From CBFGRV01 sp965651265 (GTDB lineage Bacteria > Bacteroidota > Rhodothermia > Rhodothermales > VXPQ01), in NCBI GenBank assembly GCA_965651265.1, contig CBFGRV010000008.1, positions 1-64,000 of the forward strand: a DNA stretch of 64,000 bases, given 5' to 3'. The translations under genes were made by a program, and so were the position numbers. Below, piece by piece: positions 25,364 through 33,459 of this stretch; within the stretch, counting starts at the first letter, position 1, and each line of letters starts with the position of its first letter. The notes beneath the pieces were generated by a model that was not told the DNA's origin, made no database searches, and saw nothing but the letters and a program-made list of their open reading frames with translations.

Positions 25364-26764
25364 ATGGAGAACACGACCCCCATCATCGAAGAGACGCAGC
25401 GGCCACCGGGGCTTCTGGAGGTCGACGCGGCTCTCGTGAGTGACATCACCGCGCTCCTGGAGAGCGGCGCGGATGGGATGGTCATGAACCTGGTGGCCGA
25501 TCTCTACCCGGCGGATCTTGGACTGCTGTTGACCCGGCTGCCCGCCGAGGGTGCCGAGCGGCTCTTCGAGCTCCTCCCGAACGAGAAGGCCGGCCAGGTC
25601 CTCGCGGAGCTCGACGACGATTTCCGCGCACGCCTGCTCCACGAGGCCCACACGGAGCGCCTGAAGGAGCTGATCGAAGAGCTCGAAACGGACGATGCAG
25701 CGGATGTCCTCGCCGACCTTCCGGAAGACGTCGCCTCCCAGGTGCTACCGCTGCTCGAAGACAGCGAGGACGTCCGCGAGCTGCTCACCTACGACGAAGA
25801 GACGGCCGGCGGCATCATGGGCCGCGAATTCGTGGCCGTCCGGGAGACGAGCACCGTGGCGGAGGCCACGGAAGAGGTGCGTCGCATGGCCGACATCGTC
25901 CATGACGTTTATGCCGTGTTCGTTCTGGACGAAGACCAGAAGCTTCTCGGCACCATCTCGCTCAAGAAGCTGCTCCTGTCTCCCGCTCGCACGCCCGTCA
26001 TCGACATCATGGATACGGACGTCATCACGACAACTCCGGACGTCGACCAGGAGGAGGTCGGCCGAATCATGCAGAAATACGACCTTGTGTCGCTGCCCGT
26101 CGTGAGCCCCGAGGGTCGAATGCTCGGACGCATCACCATCGACGACATCGTGGATGTGATCCGAGAGGAAGCGGAAGAGGACATCCAGTTGATGAGCGGT
26201 ATGTCGGGTACGGAGGACCCGAGCGACACGGTCGGCCTCATCGTCAAAGGGCGCTTGCCCTGGCTCATCGTCGGAATGTTCGGTGCGGGTTTATCCGGCG
26301 TCGTGATCGGCCGCTTCGAGCACGCCCTCGAGCAGGCCGTGGTGCTCGCCGCGTTCATTCCAATCGTGATGGCGATGGCCGGCAACGCGGGCATCCAGAG
26401 CTCGTCGATCGTCGTCCAGGGCCTTGCCAGCGGTCAGCTATGGTCGAGCGACGTACTCCGCCGCCTCGCGAAGGAGCTGAGCGTAGCCCTCCTGAACGGA
26501 TTTATTCTCGCCGCGATTCTCGGATTGGCCGTACTCGTGCTGCCGATCGAGGGCACCTACATCCCTAGTCTGGCGCTAACCGTCTCGCTCTCGATGCTCA
26601 CCGTCATCGTGCTGGCCACGCTCATTGGCACGACGGTTCCGCTTCTGCTGAACAAGCTCAACATCGATCCGGCCCTCGCCACGGGACCGTTTATCACGAC
26701 CAGCAACGACATCGTCGGCCTGACCGTGTACTTCCTGCTGGCGTCGTTGATCTATCTCCGGTAG
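25364..26764 (+). CDS. mgtE: Magnesium transporter MgtE
   Basis: A 466-residue Mg2+ channel/transporter. The N-terminal superhelical domain (about 1-130) senses magnesium with acidic surfaces. Tandem CBS domains follow (about 135-255; ETAGGIMGREFVAV and DVITTTPDVDQEEVGRIM). Five transmembrane helices form the pore, with the family signature PIVMAMAGNAGIQSSS and the ending FITTSNDIVGLTVYFLLA. The start at ATG 25364 gives the usual N-terminus; an upstream in-frame extension would overlap rsmA. Closing of the channel at high Mg2+ is known for the family. An inverted repeat right after the stop separates it from the convergent ccm genes. Confidence 0.95.
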   Translation: MENTTPIIEETQRPPGLLEVDAALVSDITALLESGADGMVMNLVADLYPADLGLLLTRLPAEGAERLFELLPNEKAGQVLAELDDDFRARLLHEAHTERLKELIEELETDDAADVLADLPEDVASQVLPLLEDSEDVRELLTYDEETAGGIMGREFVAVRETSTVAEATEEVRRMADIVHDVYAVFVLDEDQKLLGTISLKKLLLSPARTPVIDIMDTDVITTTPDVDQEEVGRIMQKYDLVSLPVVSPEGRMLGRITIDDIVDVIREEAEEDIQLMSGMSGTEDPSDTVGLIVKGRLPWLIVGMFGAGLSGVVIGRFEHALEQAVVLAAFIPIVMAMAGNAGIQSSSIVVQGLASGQLWSSDVLRRLAKELSVALLNGFILAAILGLAVLVLPIEGTYIPSLALTVSLSMLTVIVLATLIGTTVPLLLNKLNIDPALATGPFITTSNDIVGLTVYFLLASLIYLR

Positions 26765-26787
26765 CCGGAGACTCGCCCTGTCTCCGG
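26765..26787. terminator. Bidirectional terminator-like hairpin between mgtE and ccmE
   Basis: A perfect 8-bp stem CCGGAGAC/GTCTCCGG with a 7-nt loop lies exactly in the 30-bp gap between two convergent genes. G+C-rich stem without a long U-run; position strongly suggests shared termination. Confidence 0.65.
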
Positions 26788-26794
26788 GCTGAGC

Positions 26795-27184
26795 TCAAGC
26801 GCCGACCTCCTTGAAAGCCCGCTCATCGTTGTACTTGGACGGGCACTTGACGAGGATGTGCTTGGCGACGAAGACGTCTCCCTCGGCCTGCCCCTCCACG
26901 ACGAGCCGCTCCGCATCCTCGAAATTCGCGGGCTTCGGGTTGAGATAATGAACGAGGCGCACCTGGCCCGCCTCGTCCTTCATGTAGAAGCTGAAAATGT
27001 TGGCCTCGCGATCATAACTGTAGTTCCGCTCCTGGAGCCACTGCCCCACGACGTGGGCACTCGTGCCGGCGGCCTCTGCTTCCTGGAAGCTCATATACCC
27101 GCCCACCTGCTCGCCGAAGCTAAAGAACAGTAGGGCGCTGAAGCCCAACATCAAAACAAGCCCGATGATCGCCTTTGGTCTCAT
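26795..27184 (-). CDS. ccmE: Cytochrome c maturation protein CcmE, CxxxY (Cys-type) variant
   Basis: CcmE is the membrane-anchored periplasmic heme chaperone of the System I cytochrome c maturation pathway. The 129-residue protein has an N-terminal anchor (about 5-24) and an OB-fold-like domain with the expected strands (VVGQW, VEGQAEGDVFVAKHILVKC). In most bacteria heme is bound covalently by the His of an HxxxY motif. Here the equivalent site reads CPSKY (Cys114, Tyr118). This CxxxY form is known from archaea and Desulfovibrio and goes with a variant Ccm system (System I*). It is the last gene of the murB-ccmBCDE unit. No CcmF, CcmG or CcmH gene is in the window. Confidence 0.9.
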   Translation of the reverse strand: MRPKAIIGLVLMLGFSALLFFSFGEQVGGYMSFQEAEAAGTSAHVVGQWLQERNYSYDREANIFSFYMKDEAGQVRLVHYLNPKPANFEDAERLVVEGQAEGDVFVAKHILVKCPSKYNDERAFKEVGA

Positions 27185-27193
27185 GATCTCAGA

Positions 27194-27445
27194 TCAAGTA
27201 TGGGTGGCATTTTCTGGAATGCGCTCTTCCAGGCTACGTTCCAGTTTCGCGATGCGCCGGTCAGTCCTGTAGATGAAGTAAACGAGGCCCAGCCAGATGA
27301 TCAGAACCACGGCCAGCACCACGTAGAGCTTATCCTCGGCCAGCATCGTCCGCTCGAGGCCGGCCGGCTCTTGTTCGGGCACGTCCTGGCCGGCCCAAAC
27401 GGAATCGTAGGGGGTCACCTGTTGCGTGAGCGGCTGGATGTTCAT
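27194..27445 (-). CDS. CcmD-family small membrane protein
   Basis: An 83-residue protein with one membrane helix (about 40-60, LYVVLAVVLIIWLGLVYFIY) followed by a basic, coiled-coil-like tail (TDRRIAKLERSLEER). This topology and the tail match CcmD, which helps release holo-CcmE from the CcmABC complex. Position between ccmC and ccmE supports it. The N-terminal 35 residues before the helix are longer than in short proteobacterial CcmD and lack any recognised motif. It overlaps ccmC by 4 nt (27442-27445) and is 9 bp before ccmE. Confidence 0.75.
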   Translation of the reverse strand: MNIQPLTQQVTPYDSVWAGQDVPEQEPAGLERTMLAEDKLYVVLAVVLIIWLGLVYFIYRTDRRIAKLERSLEERIPENATHT

Positions 27446-28200
27446 GTGGGCACCTCGCGAAGGAGCTCGTCCGCCCGGAGGCGAGCCAAAGAGAGGCGGA
27501 CTCGTTGCGTATAAAGCACCCAGAAGAGTCCGATGAATCCGATCACGGCCGGGTAGAAGACGAGACGCATCTCCGGGGCCGTTATCTCCGAAAAGGCGGG
27601 ATTACCTTCTGCACCGGGATGGAGGCTCTCCATCTGTCGCGGAAGCACATACAGCAGAAACGGTACCGTCGCGGCCGCAAACAGATTGTACACGGCAGCG
27701 ATGCGGCCACGCTTTTCGGGATCGTCGACGCTCGATCGTAAGGTAAAGTAGGCCCCGTAAATCAGGACCTGCACGGCCGCCATGGTCTGTTTCGGGTCGA
27801 AGTTCCACCAGATGCCCTGGCCCACATACCACGTGAAGCGCGCCCAAACGATGCCCGTGATCAGGCCCAGCAGGCCGAAGACGGCGCCCACAAGCGCCGC
27901 CTGCATGGCGCGGATGTCACGAACAGGGTCGCCGCTCTGCAGGTAACGAAACGAATGGTAAGCCGACACGATGGCCGCGGCCATCATCGTGAACCACATC
28001 GGCACGTGAAAATACAGATTTCGCGCGGTGTGCTCGAGGATGCTGATCTTCGGGATGGGCACCAGAAAACCCGCCAGCACGACGCCTGTCAGCCAGATCA
28101 CGACTGCCGTTCGAACTATGCTGTACGACTTCCAGGACATGACTCGAAGACCATCGTCCGGCGTCCATCCACCTCCCGGTTGGGTCTCAGGCTCGCTCAA
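27442..28200 (-). CDS. ccmC: Heme exporter/handling protein CcmC
   Basis: A 252-residue six-helix membrane protein. NLYFHVPMWF and LHPGAEG hold the two His residues that ligate heme, and GIWWNFDPKQT is the tryptophan-rich WWD-like motif facing the periplasm. CcmC delivers heme to CcmE together with CcmA, CcmB and CcmD. The start at 28200 leaves about 20 polar residues before SWKSYS, so an internal ATG near 28140 (MSWKSYS) is possible. A 118-bp gap with a hairpin separates it from ccmB, while ccmD overlaps its end by 4 nt. Confidence 0.93.
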   Translation of the reverse strand: MSEPETQPGGGWTPDDGLRVMSWKSYSIVRTAVVIWLTGVVLAGFLVPIPKISILEHTARNLYFHVPMWFTMMAAAIVSAYHSFRYLQSGDPVRDIRAMQAALVGAVFGLLGLITGIVWARFTWYVGQGIWWNFDPKQTMAAVQVLIYGAYFTLRSSVDDPEKRGRIAAVYNLFAAATVPFLLYVLPRQMESLHPGAEGNPAFSEITAPEMRLVFYPAVIGFIGLFWVLYTQRVRLSLARLRADELLREVPT

Positions 28201-28265
28201 TAAAGATGAGGGGATGAGTTACTGGAACTGATGATGGGATGCTTCACGAGAGATGGGCGTTACGG

Positions 28266-28296
28266 GGCGATGGGGTTTTGCGCCATCCCCGTCGCC
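28266..28296 (-). other. Intercistronic hairpin between ccmB and ccmC
   Basis: In the minus-strand transcript GGCGACGGGG pairs with CCCCATCGCC (10 bp, one mismatch) around an 11-nt loop. It lies in the only sizeable gap inside the murB-ccm unit. It could be a partial terminator or an RNA-processing site. Confidence 0.45.
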
Positions 28297-28318
28297 GATG
28301 GATGAATGACCATCATCA

Positions 28319-28990
28319 TCAATCGTTCCAGACGTGGTCGAACAGCAGAACCGAAGCCGTGATGACCACGCCGCCAAAGGCCACGAGAGTCGTGAGCTCA
28401 TCGGCCGCAGCCGACCATCCCAGGCCGCCCTCCAGAGCGTGTCGAGATGCCGTCACGACAGACATCAGGAGCGGCACCAGGACCGGAAACATCAGCACCG
28501 GTAAGAGCGCCCCCCTATTGGATGCACGTGCGATGATCGCGGCCAGCAGCGTAGTCGCGCCCGCGAGTCCGATGGATCCGAGCAGAAGGGCGCTCGCCAG
28601 CAGCCCCGGCTGCTCGATGCGGATGCTCAGGAATACTACCATCGCGAATACGGCGATGACATTCATCACGAGCACCAGCAGCACATTGAAGAGAAGCTTC
28701 CCCGCGTAGACCATGCTCGGACGCGTGTTCAGCTGCAACAGCAAAACGGTCCCGCGCTCCTCTTCACTTACGAAGGCACGTCCAAGCCCGATCGAGGCGG
28801 AAAATAGAATGACGATCCACAACAGGGCCGACTGGACTCGCGGACTCACCGGTTCGGGACCGATTGCGAAGAGCATGAGCAGGATGGAGGCGATCACGAA
28901 CATGAGCAGCATGTTGATCGCGTAGCGGCTGCGCAATTCGAGCCGCACATCTTTCTGGAAAACGGCCCAGGTGCCGTTCAGCCAGCTCAT
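28319..28990 (-). CDS. ccmB: Heme exporter protein CcmB
   Basis: A 223-residue six-helix ABC permease of the CcmAB complex. The N-terminus FQKDVRLELRSRYAINMLLMFV, then FVSEEERGTVLLLQL, is typical of CcmB, as is the helix pattern up to the end at LLFDHVWND. CcmB and the ATPase CcmA release heme-loaded CcmE. The start ATG (28988-28990) overlaps the murB stop by 4 nt; longer readings in this frame run antisense to murB codons and are rejected. ccmA is not adjacent, which is unusual since it normally precedes ccmB. Confidence 0.9.
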   Translation of the reverse strand: MSWLNGTWAVFQKDVRLELRSRYAINMLLMFVIASILLMLFAIGPEPVSPRVQSALLWIVILFSASIGLGRAFVSEEERGTVLLLQLNTRPSMVYAGKLLFNVLLVLVMNVIAVFAMVVFLSIRIEQPGLLASALLLGSIGLAGATTLLAAIIARASNRGALLPVLMFPVLVPLLMSVVTASRHALEGGLGWSAAADELTTLVAFGGVVITASVLLFDHVWND

Positions 28991-30003
28991 GCCTGTGCGT
29001 CGTCGACCCGCTGAGGGGCCTGTTTCGTGGGCGGATGAAACTCTCCAATGAAGGATATCTCCGGCTCGAGATGATAGCCCGTCTCTCGCGCGACGACATT
29101 CTGCACGAGGTGAATGAGCGCCATCACATCCGCCGCTGTCGCCCCGCCGCGATTTATCATGATGTTGGCGTGCCGTCGCGTGATCTCGGCTCCGCCGATG
29201 CGGGTGCCTTTCAGCCCGCATTGGTCGATCAGGCGTCCGGCGCCGATGCCTTCGATTTTCTTGAAGATGGACCCGGCGCTCGGCTCCGCGTCCAGCGGCG
29301 GGTGCCGCTCTCTCCGCCATTGCAGGTTTGCGGCCATGATCTCCTTCATCCGCTCGTGGTCGCCCGGCTCGAGCTGGAAGGTGACCGACAGTACGATGTC
29401 ATCCCGCTCATGTAGAATGGAGTAGTCGTAGCCGAAATTGAAATATTCCGCATCGACCGTCTTGCGATCGCCCTCCGCGGTGAGGATATCAGCCTCGCGG
29501 ACGACTTCTTCGATGAACATCGTGCGCTCGCGCTCGGGGGGCGGCGAGAGAAAGTGCAGGTTCTGCCAGATCGCGCCGCCGACGGTGGACGGAATGCCGA
29601 CGTAATGCTCCAGCCCCGACAAGCCTTCTTCAACGGCCAGATGGATGAGGTCTGGATAAATGATGGCCCCGCTCTCCACCCAGATCTGCCCGGCCGCGCG
29701 GTCGACCCGCACCCTGTTGGCAGCATTGTGGATGACGAGCCCGCGGAAGCCGCCATCTCCCACAAGAATATTAGCCCCGCAGCCGAGCAGGAAGTACGGG
29801 ACCGAGAGCTCGCGGGCGAGCGTAACCGCTCGTGCGAGGTCTTCCATAGATCGGGGCTCGTAGAACAAATCGGCCGGACCGCCGATCTTGAACGTCGTAT
29901 ACGGCGCGAGTAAGATGTTGCGCTGGAGGCCCCGCAAGCCATCCTCCAGTTCCTCGAGGGTCGACTTGCTCAGCGATTCTTCAATGTGCATGTGTGTACT
30001 CAT
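28987..30003 (-). CDS. murB: UDP-N-acetylenolpyruvoylglucosamine reductase MurB
   Basis: FAD/NADPH-dependent enzyme that reduces UDP-GlcNAc-enolpyruvate to UDP-MurNAc, the second step of peptidoglycan precursor synthesis. At 338 residues it has a PCMH-type FAD domain (TTFKIGGPADLF, LGCGANILVGDGGFRGLVI, GIPSTVGGAIWQN) and a C-terminal substrate domain with PSAGSIFKKIEG, containing the catalytic Ser, and ISFIGEF near the end. The ATG at 30003 gives a leader of about 30 residues before the first conserved segment. Its stop overlaps the ccmB start by 4 nt, an odd pairing of cell-wall and cytochrome c genes. Confidence 0.95.
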   Translation of the reverse strand: MSTHMHIEESLSKSTLEELEDGLRGLQRNILLAPYTTFKIGGPADLFYEPRSMEDLARAVTLARELSVPYFLLGCGANILVGDGGFRGLVIHNAANRVRVDRAAGQIWVESGAIIYPDLIHLAVEEGLSGLEHYVGIPSTVGGAIWQNLHFLSPPPERERTMFIEEVVREADILTAEGDRKTVDAEYFNFGYDYSILHERDDIVLSVTFQLEPGDHERMKEIMAANLQWRRERHPPLDAEPSAGSIFKKIEGIGAGRLIDQCGLKGTRIGGAEITRRHANIMINRGGATAADVMALIHLVQNVVARETGYHLEPEISFIGEFHPPTKQAPQRVDDAQA

Positions 30004-30109
30004 CGTCTGGCGTCCACTAAACGTGCCGGCACGAGGGCTTGTTGCCGCAAGTGGTCATCGGATAGAACGTCCGGACTCGACTGTGAACCATCACTCCGAA
30101 TCCTTAGTC

Positions 30110-30544
30110 ATGCCGGATCAACCTGAATCTTATCGCCGTGGAGGTAATGCAAAAGGTGATAGCCCCGCCGATTTCTTCTCTCGCGTGTGGGATGTCGTCG
30201 CGCAGATTCCCTTCGGAAAGGTTACCACGTACGGTCACATCGCGGAATACCTGGGAGTCCGCAGTGCGGCACGCACGGTGGGATGGGCGCTGAACGGCGC
30301 ATCGGCCGCGGGCTTGCCATGCCATCGTGTGGTGAACCGGTTCGGCGCGTTGACCGGGAAGCGACACTTCGAGGGACCTAGCGTCATGGAGGAGAGGCTC
30401 CTGTCGGAAGGCGTCACCTTCACCGATGACGGATGCGTGGATCTGGGGAAACACCTCTGGATCCCCGGCAAGCCTTCATCAAGCGGGCTCGACGACTTTG
30501 GACAGCTCCTCCCAGAAGCCCGGGAAGGAGACGCCGGAGCATGA
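30110..30544 (+). CDS. MGMT-family protein (single-domain alkylguanine transferase homologue)
   Basis: A 144-residue protein made almost only of the C-terminal DNA-binding/active-site domain of O6-methylguanine-DNA methyltransferases. VWDVVAQIPFGKVTTYGHIA (26-45), RTVGWALNG (55-63) and PCHRVV (70-75) are present. The acceptor cysteine (Cys71) is kept, unlike in alkyltransferase-like (Atl) proteins, which have Trp there. After GVTF the sequence departs from classical MGMT and the end adds about 25 residues. It may repair alkylated bases or sense them. Start set at ATG 30110, giving 106 bp divergent from murB. The last 66 bp run antisense through the 3' end of aroA. Confidence 0.83.
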   Translation: MPDQPESYRRGGNAKGDSPADFFSRVWDVVAQIPFGKVTTYGHIAEYLGVRSAARTVGWALNGASAAGLPCHRVVNRFGALTGKRHFEGPSVMEERLLSEGVTFTDDGCVDLGKHLWIPGKPSSSGLDDFGQLLPEAREGDAGA

Positions 30545-31786
30545 GGCCCGATCGATCGTTGTTTCGCCCTTCGCGATCAGCCCGGCCACAGCCATCGCCA
30601 TGGCTATGCGGTGGTCGCCGTAGCTACTGACTGCCGTGCCCATGAGGGTGGCGGGCCCTTGAATGGCGAAGCCGTCCTCGAACTCCTCGACGTCGGCCCC
30701 CAAGGCGCTCAGATTATCCACCATCGCGCGGATCCGGTCTGTCTCTTTCACGCGGAGTTCGCTCGCGCCGCGAATTTCTGTACGCCCCTCGGCGGCCGTG
30801 GCCGCCACAGCGAGAATCGGAATCTCGTCGATCAGAATCGGGATGATATCCCCTTCGACACTGATGGCATTGAGCTGAGACGGTTTCACGATCAAGTCGC
30901 CCACCTGCTCGCCTGAATACTCGGCTTCGTTGGAGATCTCGATCTCGGCGCCCATCGCCTGCAGTACATCGAGGAGTGCGCACCGGGTGGGGTTGAGGCC
31001 AACCTGTTCCATCCGCACCTCACCCTCTTGCGCGAGCGCAGCAGCCACGATAAAAAAGGCTGCCGCAGAAAAATCATGGGGGATGGTCCAGGCTCTGGCC
31101 GAAATCGTGGTCCCTTCGTCGAGCATGATGCGTCTCTCGCCGCCGAAATCGAGCGTCGACAGCCCCAGCATTCGCTCCGTGTGGTCTCGGGAAACGGATT
31201 CTTCGATGACCGTCGTGGGGCCCTTTGCGTAGAGTCCGGCCAGGAGCACGCAGGATTTCACCTGCGCCGAGGGGATCGGCAGCCGATAAGTGATTCCATG
31301 TAGCCTGTGGCCGCCCTCGATGCGAATCGGCGCGTGCCCTTCGGTAAGGTGAAGCGAGGCGCCCATCTGGCGAAGGGGCTTGGCGATGCGTTCCATCGGG
31401 CGGCGATTGAGCGATTCATCTCCCTGAATCGTGCTGTCGAAAGTCTGGCCGGCCAGGAGGCCTGCCAGCAGGCGCATCGTCGTGCCCGAATTGCCGGCAT
31501 CGAGCGGCGCGGACGGTGCCGACAAGCCATGCAACCCACGACCATGAATGCGGAGCTCATCACCCGCCTCTTCGATCTCGATTCCCAGCTGCGAGATGCA
31601 CGCGAGCGTGGAGCGCGGATCTGCCGATCGTGGGAAGTTGATGATGTCCGACGTGCCGTCGCCCACTGCCGCGAATAGAGCTGCTCGGTGAGCGATGGAT
31701 TTGTCGGATGGTAAGCTCGGCGAGCCGAAAACCCGCCCCACGGGACGAATGACCGCCCGGTCAAGCGTCGCGTCATAGGAAATCAT
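30479..31786 (-). CDS. aroA: 3-phosphoshikimate 1-carboxyvinyltransferase (EPSP synthase) AroA
   Basis: Sixth step of the shikimate pathway: joins phosphoenolpyruvate to shikimate 3-phosphate. The 435-residue protein has SLPSDKSIAHR (binding Lys), LDAGNSGTTMRLLAGLLAG (about 94-112), GDESLNRRPM, the catalytic Asp in ILIDEIPILAV and the RVKETDRI motif (about 350-357). SGTTMRLL as opposed to AGTAMRPL is the pattern of class II enzymes, which tend to be glyphosate-tolerant. It lies 25 bp downstream of the adenosine deaminase gene on the same strand. The C-terminal codons overlap 66 bp with the convergent MGMT-like gene. Confidence 0.95.
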   Translation of the reverse strand: MISYDATLDRAVIRPVGRVFGSPSLPSDKSIAHRAALFAAVGDGTSDIINFPRSADPRSTLACISQLGIEIEEAGDELRIHGRGLHGLSAPSAPLDAGNSGTTMRLLAGLLAGQTFDSTIQGDESLNRRPMERIAKPLRQMGASLHLTEGHAPIRIEGGHRLHGITYRLPIPSAQVKSCVLLAGLYAKGPTTVIEESVSRDHTERMLGLSTLDFGGERRIMLDEGTTISARAWTIPHDFSAAAFFIVAAALAQEGEVRMEQVGLNPTRCALLDVLQAMGAEIEISNEAEYSGEQVGDLIVKPSQLNAISVEGDIIPILIDEIPILAVAATAAEGRTEIRGASELRVKETDRIRAMVDNLSALGADVEEFEDGFAIQGPATLMGTAVSSYGDHRIAMAMAVAGLIAKGETTIDRASCSGVSFPGFWEELSKVVEPA

Positions 31787-31811
31787 GGGCGAGACTCCAA
31801 ATCGTATCGCG

Positions 31812-32897
31812 TCATCGAGGCTCTATGGCAGAGGTGCTTTCGATGGCCGCCTGGCTCGATGATCCCTGCTGCAGCTCCTCCCGGGCGGTGCGGACGTAGG
31901 CCTGCTTGTCCTCCCACGGAAGAAAGGCATGTCGGAATCCGTTGATAACCACCTGCCGCAGGTCCTCTTCCGAGACACCGACTTCCGCGTGAGCCCGAAA
32001 TAGCTCATCGGTGACCGTCGTTCGACTGAAGAGGCGGTTGTCCGTATTGATGGTCACCGGCACACCGCGCTCGATATACGTCGCCAGGGGGTGAAGATCC
32101 AGACTTTCGACTACATGCGTCTGCACATTGCTCGTGGGGCAGACTTCAAGCGGAATCTGGTGATCGACGAAGTATCGCATCAAGGCATCATCCTGGTAGA
32201 GCGACGTCCCGTGGCCGATTCGGTGGGCGCCGCAGAAGAAGAGCGCCTGGTGGATGGAGTCGGGGCCCCAGGATTCGCCGGCATGGATGGTCAGGTTCAG
32301 CAGATGATTACGCGCATAATAGAACGCGTGCAGATGATGTTTTGGCGGATTTCCCGCCTCACCACCGGCAAGATCGAATCCAACCACACCACGGCCGAAA
32401 TAGGATACGGCCAGCTCGGCGAGTCGCAACGATTCGCTTTCGTAGCGGTCGCGGAGGCCACAGATGATGACGGCAGTGCGAATGGGGAAGTCCCGCTCTG
32501 CGCGCCGGAGGCCGTCCAGGACGGCATCATTGATTTCCTCGAGCGTTAAACCTTCCTCCGTATGCAGGATCGGCGAATAGCGAACCTCCAGGTACCGCAC
32601 GTTCTCGCGCGCATTGTCCTCGGCAAGTTCATAGGCAATCCGGGAAAGGGCCGCCCGCGTCTGCATGAGCGGAATCGTATATCGAAACCAGAGGAGATAG
32701 CTCTCGAGCGACTCGGACTCGTCGATCTTCCGAAGGGCCTCGAGCAGTCCTTCCCTCGAATCAGCCGGAAGGAGCGCGCTCAATCCCTGAGTGCGGGCGA
32801 GATCCAGCATGGTCTCGATGCGCAATGAGCCATCGAGGTGACAGTGAAGCTCTGCCTTGGGCCACGCCAGAATGTCTTCGCGAGTCAGGGTGGGCAT
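31812..32897 (-). CDS. add: Adenosine deaminase
   Basis: Zinc TIM-barrel enzyme that converts adenosine to inosine. The 361-residue protein has metal ligands in ELHCHLDGSLR (about 16-26), the substrate-binding Gly of GFDLAGGEAG, the catalytic HAGES (Glu as proton donor), RIGHGTSL, CPTSNVQTH and the metal Asp in VTINTDN. The set fits adenosine deaminase; the related adenine deaminase or 6-aminodeoxyfutalosine deaminase differ in these loops, but futalosine-type activity cannot be excluded by eye. The C-terminal 15 residues (SSSQAAIESTSA) are polar and unconserved. Probably in one transcript with aroA. Confidence 0.87.
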   Translation of the reverse strand: MPTLTREDILAWPKAELHCHLDGSLRIETMLDLARTQGLSALLPADSREGLLEALRKIDESESLESYLLWFRYTIPLMQTRAALSRIAYELAEDNARENVRYLEVRYSPILHTEEGLTLEEINDAVLDGLRRAERDFPIRTAVIICGLRDRYESESLRLAELAVSYFGRGVVGFDLAGGEAGNPPKHHLHAFYYARNHLLNLTIHAGESWGPDSIHQALFFCGAHRIGHGTSLYQDDALMRYFVDHQIPLEVCPTSNVQTHVVESLDLHPLATYIERGVPVTINTDNRLFSRTTVTDELFRAHAEVGVSEEDLRQVVINGFRHAFLPWEDKQAYVRTAREELQQGSSSQAAIESTSAIEPR

Positions 32898-33119
32898 GCG
32901 GTCTCCGATTCTACAATTTGATGACTTACCTTTCGAGACTAAGTCCAGTTTCGAGGGGAGGGATCAGGCGGTTCGAATCGGAACAGACCCTACCCGGTAA
33001 CGTTTTCGTGCTACTGATCCGGCCAAGATTTCGCTTGCCACCGGCTTCGTCGACTGCTTTCCTATTTTGCCAGGCTCGAGCGGCCGGTGTTCTCAAAATA
33101 AGCTCATAGGTGAATCATT

Positions 33120-33443
33120 ATGGGTGGCATTGGAACGTGGGAGATCCTGCTGATTTTCCTCGTCGTTCTGCTCGTTTTCGGTGCAAAGAGGATTCCCGAG
33201 ATCGCGCGGGGCCTCGGCAAGGGAATCCGCGAGTTCAAAGACGCGACGACGGAGATCAAGAACGAGCTCAATCTGGACGATACGCGGCAGCGGATCCAGC
33301 ACCCGCGCCCCCCGCAGCACGGAAGCACGGCGCCACGAGCCGACACGTATCAACGGCCGACCGAGACCCACTCGGAACCTCATCCGCATGCCGGCGCGCC
33401 GACGGATAGTCCCGCGGCGGCTGATACCGGCGCGGCTGATTGA
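33120..33443 (+). CDS. tatA: Twin-arginine translocase subunit TatA
   Basis: A 107-residue protein with the TatA plan: one short membrane helix (about 6-20, TWEILLIFLVVLLVF), the FGAKRIPEIARGLGKGIREFK hinge and amphipathic helix, then a polar, Pro/Thr-rich tail. TatA multimers form the pore that exports folded proteins with TatB/TatC; tatC is not in the window. An AGGTGA sequence 8 nt before the ATG is a plausible ribosome-binding site. gatA starts 16 bp after its stop. The 222-bp gap to the divergent adenosine deaminase gene should hold the promoters. Confidence 0.93.
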   Translation: MGGIGTWEILLIFLVVLLVFGAKRIPEIARGLGKGIREFKDATTEIKNELNLDDTRQRIQHPRPPQHGSTAPRADTYQRPTETHSEPHPHAGAPTDSPAAADTGAAD

Positions 33444-33459
33444 GCATCGACTTTCCGAG

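Noticed and set aside
28991..29320. N-terminal extension of ccmB
   Set aside because: The extra codons lie within murB in another frame, and CcmB motifs begin right after ATG 28990.
30110..30544. Reading the MGMT-like gene as an Atl (alkyltransferase-like) protein
   Set aside because: The acceptor Cys is present (PCHR); Atl proteins have Trp at this place.
32970..32979. GGTTCGAATC in the add/tatA gap, like a tRNA T-loop
   Set aside because: No pairing T-stem, acceptor stem or anticodon arm around it.
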